Assembly: GCA_022827945.1 (NCBI GenBank)
Contig: JAJEIT010000032.1
Span: forward strand, 1 to 36,815
DNA from: Dehalococcoidia bacterium
GTDB taxonomy: Bacteria > Chloroflexota > Dehalococcoidia > Tepidiformales > Tepidiformaceae
Length of the DNA: 36,815 bases
Direction of reading: 5' to 3'
Of this stretch, positions 32,579 through 36,815 are shown piece by piece (positions within the stretch are counted from its first letter, which is position 1; each line of letters begins with the position of its first letter). The position numbers and the translations under genes are program-made. The notes beneath the pieces were generated by a model. It saw nothing but the letters and a program-made list of their open reading frames with translations, searched no databases and was not told where the DNA came from.

Positions 32579-33517
32579 ATGACTACTCGACTTGGAACCG
32601 CCGCGGTCATCGCCATTGCCCTGCTTGCTCTCGCCTGCGGTGGCGGACATGCCACCACGACCACGCTCTCGGTCGTGACATCCACGACGATCGTCGAGGA
32701 CCTGGTGAAACAGGTTGGCGGCGACCGCGTGTCGGTCACGGGCATCGTTCCTCTCAGGGCGGACGTGCACACCTACAGAATCACACCGAGTGACATCGAC
32801 CAGACGTTGGAGGCGGACCTCCTGGTGATCGTGGGCGGCGGGCTAAGCGCGATCGAGGGATTTCTTGCCGACGGCGCCGAAGGCCCTGTGCTCGAGTTGA
32901 CCCACGACATGGACCTGGGGCCGTTTCCGGAGGCCCTGGCGCACGCCGATGAGGACGCCCACGACGAACACGACGACGAAGGCGAGGACGGGCACCATGG
33001 GCACGACCATGGCGAATTCGACCCGCACTTCTGGATGGACATCGACCTCGCCATCCACGCCGTCGAGGCGATCCGGGACGAGCTGGCGCGCCTCGATCCC
33101 GACGGGGCGGACTACTACCGCGAGCGCACCGGGGCCTACGTCGCGGAGCTGCGCGAGGTCGACGCGGAGATCCGTGAGCAGCTTGCCGGGCTTCCGGGGG
33201 AGCGCCGCTACCTGGTCACGTTCCACGACGCCTTCGGCTATTTCGCAGACCGCTACGGGCTGACGATCCTGGGCTTCGTGGTGGAAAGTCCCGAAGAGCA
33301 GCCAAGCGCATCGGCGATAACGGAGCTGGTGGAGAGCATCGCCGAGCTGGGAATACGTTTCATCTTCAGCGAACCGCAGTTCAGCGCGCGGGCCATCGAG
33401 CAGATCGCCGCCGATACGGACACGACCGTGCGCGCGATTCCCTCCGTGGCCCTGGCGGAGGAGTACCCAACGTACGTGGAGTTCCTCCGGGCCATCGCCA
33501 ACGGCATCGCCGAGTGA
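32579..33517 (+). CDS. Zinc/manganese ABC transporter substrate-binding lipoprotein (ZnuA-like)
   Basis: The 312-residue cluster A-I metal-binding protein has a signal ending LLALAC (Cys20). Likely ligands are His64 (DVHTYRITPSD), His150 (DPHFWMDIDLA) and His216 (TFHDAFGYF). A His/Asp/Glu-rich loop at about 122-146 is typical of zinc importers. FSEPQFSA is present. The usual LDPLG motif, whose Asp is a fourth ligand, is replaced by IPSVALAE, so metal preference may be altered. No membrane or ATPase partner gene is near. It has its own promoter with a palindromic operator and probably a leaderless mRNA. Confidence 0.93.
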   Translation: MTTRLGTAAVIAIALLALACGGGHATTTTLSVVTSTTIVEDLVKQVGGDRVSVTGIVPLRADVHTYRITPSDIDQTLEADLLVIVGGGLSAIEGFLADGAEGPVLELTHDMDLGPFPEALAHADEDAHDEHDDEGEDGHHGHDHGEFDPHFWMDIDLAIHAVEAIRDELARLDPDGADYYRERTGAYVAELREVDAEIREQLAGLPGERRYLVTFHDAFGYFADRYGLTILGFVVESPEEQPSASAITELVESIAELGIRFIFSEPQFSARAIEQIAADTDTTVRAIPSVALAEEYPTYVEFLRAIANGIAE

Positions 33518-33560
33518 GGGGCGCTGTACCCGCATCGGGGGCAAGAGCCTGACGGCAGGC

Positions 33561-33609
33561 TGCCGGGCGATGCTGCCGCTCGACGTGCAGCTCGCAGCAT
33601 CGCCCGGCA
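33561..33609. repeat. Perfect 16-bp inverted repeat after the ZnuA-like gene
   Basis: TGCCGGGCGATGCTGC at 33561-33576 and its exact reverse complement at 33594-33609, with a 17-nt loop. No T-run follows on either strand, so it is not a standard intrinsic terminator. It lies 11 nt ahead of the next gene's -10 box. Confidence 0.75.
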
Positions 33610-33619
33610 CATGCGCCGC

Positions 33620-33625
33620 TACACT
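33620..33625 (+). promoter_or_regulatory. -10 box (leaderless type) of the DUF2007 gene
   Basis: TACACT, 8 nt, then ATG 33634. Confidence 0.45.
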
Positions 33626-33633
33626 GGCTCCAC

Positions 33634-33999
33634 ATGGCCACGCAGACGGAAGCGAGCGGAGCCACGATCGTGGCCGAGGCGCGCGACATCGCCGAGGCCC
33701 ACATCTGGGTCGACGCCCTCCGCGACGAGGACATCGAGGCCGCCTTCGTCGAGCGCGGCCCGGGCAGCGCCTTCGGGGGCGCGAGCCTGTTCGGCTCCTC
33801 CTACGCCGTGCTCGTGCCGCGCTCCCGCATCGGTGAGGCCCGCAGCGTCATCGCCGAGCTCGGGGGCGGAGGCGCGCTCGTCGCCTACCGCACGGCCGAC
33901 GAGGAGCGACAGAGCTCACGACGGGCCTTCCTCACAGTCGCGGGGCCGATCGCGCTCGTGGCCGTCCTCGCCGTCGTCCTGCGCTTCGCTCTCGGTTAG
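33634..33999 (+). CDS. DUF2007-like protein with C-terminal membrane helix
   Basis: The 121-residue protein starts with IVAEARDIAEAHIWVDALRD and IEAAFVERG, then YAVLVPRSRIGEARSVIAEL. This is the DUF2007 (putative signal-transducing) fold. A linker with Arg follows, then one membrane helix (FLTVAGPIALVAVLAVVLRF) near the C-terminus, so it is a tail-anchored protein. Its function is unknown. The gene stands alone; its downstream neighbour CLC is convergent. Confidence 0.8.
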   Translation: MATQTEASGATIVAEARDIAEAHIWVDALRDEDIEAAFVERGPGSAFGGASLFGSSYAVLVPRSRIGEARSVIAELGGGGALVAYRTADEERQSSRRAFLTVAGPIALVAVLAVVLRFALG

Positions 34000-34016
34000 G
34001 GGCCGGCAGCCGGGGA

Positions 34017-36062
34017 TCAGTCGCCGAGAATCAGGGCCAGCACCTCGCCGCGCGTGCCGCGTGTCATCGCCAGCGTCAGGCGGTCGCCGCGGCGCAGCAC
34101 CGTATCGCCGGAGGGCGCCGAGAGCCGCCCCATGTGCTCCATCGTCAGGACGCGCGCGCCCTGGGGCAGGCCCGCCTCCGCCAGCCGCTTGCCTTCGACC
34201 GGCGCTCCCGCCGCCACGGTCAGCTCCATGGTGCTGATCTGCTCGTCGACCGGCGTCAGCGGTCGCACCTGCTGGCGCGCCGCCTGGCGGAAGGACCGCA
34301 CGAGCGCTCGCGCGTCGATCGCGCCGAGCACCGGCCCGTCATTCCCGTCGAGCACGGGCAACCAGCGGCGATCGTGGCTCGCGAGGCGGTCGAGCGCCTC
34401 GTCGAGGGGCGTGTCGGCGAGGACGACGGCGGGCAGGTCGGCCGCGAACCCCTCCACTGGTGAGCCCGCGTCGGGGACGGCGCGCAGCTCCTCGCTCGTG
34501 ATCTCGCCCACGAGCCGGCCGCCCTCGTCGATCACGACGCCGTCCGTGCTACGCCGCCGCTCGAGGCTGGCGAGCGCATCGGCCACGGTGGCGGTATCGC
34601 GCACCGTGGCCAGGGGAACCACCGCCCGCTGCGCCGGCAGGGCTTCGAGCAGGGGGAAGGCGAAGCGATGGCGGTGGGCCATCGAGTCGGCGCGCGTCGG
34701 CACCTGGCTGCGGTAGATGCTCGTGTTCCCCACGAGCAGCGTCGCCACCGCCACGGCCACCATCGCGGGGGCCAGCAGCGAGAGGTTCCCCGTCATCTCG
34801 CCCACCATCAGCATCATCGCGAGGGGGGCGTGGGCGATGCTGCCGAAGACCGCGATCATGCCGATGATGACGAGCGGCGCGGGGTCGGCGGGGAAGCCGG
34901 GCAGGTCGTGGAACAGCCGCCAGAAGAGCGCGCCCAGCATGCCCCCGGCGACCATCCCGGGCGCGAAGATGCCGCCCGAAGCGCCGGACCCGACCGTCAG
35001 GGAGGCGGCGAGGATGCGCAGCAGCGGCAGCGCGATGATCAGCCAAAGAGAGAAGTCCATCACGTCGTCGGGGGTGATGGAGCGCTGCACCCAGCCGTAC
35101 CCGATGTGGATGGCCTCGGGAGCGAACATCCCGATGCAGCCCACGAGCACGCCGCCGATGGCCGGCTTCACCCAGCGCGGGGCGGTGAGACGGCGAAAGA
35201 GCTCCTGGGCCCCCTCGAAGCCGCGCGCGTAGAGGATGCCCAGCAGCCCGCAGGCCACCCCCAGCGCGAGGTAGTACGGCAGCTCCTCGGGGTTCTGGAA
35301 GGAGAAGCCCGCCGTCCCGCCGAAGATGGGCGTGTAGTCGTACCAGGCGCCGTACACGGCGAAGGCGACGATCGAGGAGATGAGGGAGAGCAGGATCGCG
35401 TCCGCCTCGAAGTCGTCGCGGTAGAGGGCCTCGGCGGCCATCATCGCGCCGCCCAGGGGGGCGCGGAAGATGGCGCCCACGCCCGCGCCCATGCCCGCCA
35501 CCAGCGCGCGCCGCCGCTCGACCGCGTCGAGGCCGAGCCGGGCGGCGATAACCGAACCGATGCCGCCCGAGATCTGCGCCGCCGGACCCTCCCTCCCGGC
35601 CGCGCCGCCGCTCCCGATCGTGATCGCCGAGGCGATCAGCTTCACCGGGATGGCGCGCAGGCGAATGCGTCCGCCACGCTGGTGGAAGGCGTCGATCACC
35701 TGGTCCGCGCCCGCCCCCTCGGCCTCCGGCGCGAGGGAGTAGACGAGCAGGCCGGAGACCAGCCCGCCCAGCCCCACCACGATTGGCAGCGCCCAGCGGC
35801 GCGTCGGGTCGGAGGCTTCCTGGCCGCCCTCGCCCAGGGGATGGGGCGGCTGGTAGCCCGTCAGGTCGGCAAGCAGGTGCTGGGTGGCGAATTCGAGCGC
35901 CTCGAAGAAGAGGATGGCGACGAAGCCGGTGACGACCCCGATGAGGGCGCCCAGCCACAGCGCGCGAATGACGTCCTGGGTCGTGACCCGCCCGAGGCGG
36001 CGCCGCAGGCGCCCGCCCGCCCGCCTTCTCCAGCGACGCCCCCGCGCGCGCCTCATCGCCAC
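34017..36062 (-). CDS. CLC chloride channel/antiporter with CBS pair and TrkA_C domain
   Basis: The 681-residue protein has a very basic N-terminus, then the CLC membrane domain (about 30-450). Its motifs are GSGGAAGREGP (150-160, gating Glu158), GIFAP, and the pore Tyr in TSIYRSQ. A CBS pair (~480-595) and a C-terminal TrkA_C (RCK_C) domain (~600-681, VLRRGDRLTL) follow. The internal proton glutamate of E. coli ClC (Glu203) aligns with Ala212 (AAEAL), so proton coupling may be lost. The start GTG 36062 lies 7 nt after TACGAT. Confidence 0.92.
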   Translation of the reverse strand: MAMRRARGRRWRRRAGGRLRRRLGRVTTQDVIRALWLGALIGVVTGFVAILFFEALEFATQHLLADLTGYQPPHPLGEGGQEASDPTRRWALPIVVGLGGLVSGLLVYSLAPEAEGAGADQVIDAFHQRGGRIRLRAIPVKLIASAITIGSGGAAGREGPAAQISGGIGSVIAARLGLDAVERRRALVAGMGAGVGAIFRAPLGGAMMAAEALYRDDFEADAILLSLISSIVAFAVYGAWYDYTPIFGGTAGFSFQNPEELPYYLALGVACGLLGILYARGFEGAQELFRRLTAPRWVKPAIGGVLVGCIGMFAPEAIHIGYGWVQRSITPDDVMDFSLWLIIALPLLRILAASLTVGSGASGGIFAPGMVAGGMLGALFWRLFHDLPGFPADPAPLVIIGMIAVFGSIAHAPLAMMLMVGEMTGNLSLLAPAMVAVAVATLLVGNTSIYRSQVPTRADSMAHRHRFAFPLLEALPAQRAVVPLATVRDTATVADALASLERRRSTDGVVIDEGGRLVGEITSEELRAVPDAGSPVEGFAADLPAVVLADTPLDEALDRLASHDRRWLPVLDGNDGPVLGAIDARALVRSFRQAARQQVRPLTPVDEQISTMELTVAAGAPVEGKRLAEAGLPQGARVLTMEHMGRLSAPSGDTVLRRGDRLTLAMTRGTRGEVLALILGD

Positions 36063-36069
36063 GCGCTAA

Positions 36070-36075
36070 ATCGTA
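36070..36075 (-). promoter_or_regulatory. -10 box (leaderless type) of the CLC gene
   Basis: TACGAT on the minus strand, 7 nt (TTAGCGC), then GTG 36062. Confidence 0.5.
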
Positions 36076-36151
36076 CGCCTATGGCCCCCTCGGGCTACTC
36101 CGCATATTTCGGGACGCCCGGCAGCGGCTGTGGGGGAACTCCTAAACGCAC

Positions 36152-36184
36152 AAAACGCGGCCCCCCCGTAAGGGGCCACGTTCT
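36152..36184 (-). terminator. Rho-independent terminator after groEL and the miniprotein gene
   Basis: On the minus strand, ACGTGGCCCC, a loop and GGGGCCGCGT form a 10-bp stem with one mismatch, followed by a short T-run (TTTTG). It lies about 30 bp after the miniprotein stop. Confidence 0.75.
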
Positions 36185-36210
36185 GTGAATGGGTGCCTGA
36201 AGGGCTGCCG

Positions 36211-36330
36211 TTACGCCTCTTCGGCGTCTCCGCCGCCCACGAACCTGCGGATGACCACGAAGGCCAGCCCGAGCAGGATGATGGGGAAGGCGATGTACTT
36301 GATGGGGCCTGATCGCAGCCGTTCCAACAT
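36211..36330 (-). CDS. 39-residue membrane miniprotein behind groEL
   Basis: ATG 36330 lies 2 nt after the groEL stop. The product begins MLERLRSGPIKYIAFPIILL and continues GLAFVVIRRFVGGGDAEEA. It has a short basic N-terminus, one membrane helix of about 20 residues, an Arg-Arg pair and an acidic tail. GAGGAG in the end of groEL is a Shine-Dalgarno sequence about 9 nt upstream. A terminator follows the stop codon closely, so the gene belongs to the groEL transcript. No family is recognised. Confidence 0.6.
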   Translation of the reverse strand: MLERLRSGPIKYIAFPIILLGLAFVVIRRFVGGGDAEEA

Positions 36331-36332
36331 AC

Positions 36333-36815
36333 CTAGTACTCCTCGGGGAGCGGTGCGGCGGCGGCAGCCAGATCGGGAACCTCCGCCACGAGCGATTCCG
36401 TCGTGAGCACCATAGCACTTACGGAAGCGGCGTTCTCAAGCGCGGAGCGCACGACCTTCACCGGATCGACGATGCCGAGCTCGAACATGTCGCCCCAGCG
36501 ATCGGCGGCGGCGTCCCAGCCTTCGCTCTCGTTCTCGAGCCGCTTGATGCGATTGACGATGACGGAGCCCTCGAGCCCCGCGTTGTCGGCAATCATCCAG
36601 GCCGGCTCCTCGAGCGCCTCGGCGAGCAGGAGCGCACCCGTGCGCTCGTCGCCTTCCAGCTCCTCGGCGTAGACCTCGACGGCCCGCTGCGCGCGGATGA
36701 GGGAGACGCCGCCACCCGGGACCACGCCTTCCTCGACGGCGGCGCGGGTGGCGCTGAGGGCGTCCTCGACGCGCGCCTTCTTCTCCTTCAGCTCGACCTC
36801 GGTGGCCGCGCCGAC
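36333..36815 (-). CDS. groEL: GroEL chaperonin, C-terminal 160 residues
   Basis: This is the 3' part of a chaperonin gene that enters from the right edge. It is recognisable by [20 protein letters not shown], then [15 protein letters not shown], and later [17 protein letters not shown] and [10 protein letters not shown]. These belong to the equatorial ATP-binding domain. The C-terminus is Ala-rich and ends PLPEEY instead of the usual Gly-Gly-Met tail. The tail sequence of GroEL influences the folding chamber, and some bacterial GroEL copies lack the GGM repeat. A 39-codon gene follows 2 nt later. Confidence 0.97.
   Translation of the reverse strand, partial: VGAATEVELKEKKARVEDALSATRAAVEEGVVPGGGVSLIRAQRAVEVYAEELEGDERTGALLLAEALEEPAWMIADNAGLEGSVIVNRIKRLENESEGWDAAADRWGDMFELGIVDPVKVVRSALENAASVSAMVLTTESLVAEVPDLAAAAAPLPEEY

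Overview
The window is gene-dense, very GC-rich bacterial chromosome (my rough impression is near 70% GC). Several features suggest a monoderm-type bacterium, most likely a high-GC member of the Chloroflexota such as the Dehalococcoidia. YidC is the short form without the large periplasmic domain, and there are many lipoproteins with Pro/Thr-rich linkers. Large FtsX permeases and NHL-propeller secreted proteins are also present. The lineage call is an inference from gene style, not from a search.

Positions 1-3.7 kb, minus strand, hold an origin-type cluster: rpmH, rnpA, yidD, a BamB-like PQQ-propeller lipoprotein, yidC and the start of jag/khpB. Three perfect copies of the parS palindrome lie within 582 bp between yidD and the lipoprotein gene, so this is probably the ParB-loading centromere near oriC. 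Adjacent genes overlap (GTGA at rnpA/yidD and lipoprotein/yidC; 47 bp at yidC/jag). From 3.7 to 9.2 kb follow cell-wall genes: a lytic transglycosylase lipoprotein, alanine racemase, and an M23 peptidase operon with a hypothetical gene and a methyltransferase. A DUF302 gene, tRNA-Pro(CGG) and an SDR oxidoreductase follow to 10.7 kb.

From 10.7 to 18.2 kb lie three tandem paralogues encoding secreted proteins. Each has two copies of a short N-terminal 'VRVWQDV' module followed by twelve NHL-type repeats. The third is broken by an in-frame amber codon. A ghost of the SDR 3' end between copies one and two records the duplication. All three keep the same 5' design: a TANNNT box, 7 nt, then a 7-codon mini-ORF whose TGA overlaps the GTG start of the main gene.

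From 18.3 to 31 kb there is a membrane-anchored hypothetical, a lipoprotein made of two homologous Asp-box units, and an apparent exporter. The exporter comprises two paralogous ~1,120-residue FtsX permeases, divergent around a frameshifted NYN nuclease gene, and two ABC ATPases. One ATPase carries an AbrB-like C-terminal extension. From 31 to 36.8 kb are a solitary HicB-like gene under a nested palindrome, hairpin repeats, small genes, an orphan zinc/manganese-binding lipoprotein behind a palindromic operator, a DUF2007 protein, a CLC-CBS-TrkA_C transporter, and the 3' end of groEL with a 39-residue membrane miniprotein directly behind it.

The most coherent signal is promoter architecture. 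At least a dozen start codons lie 6-8 nt downstream of a TANNNT hexamer, which is the arrangement expected for leaderless mRNAs. Genes inside operons instead overlap their neighbour or carry a Shine-Dalgarno sequence.
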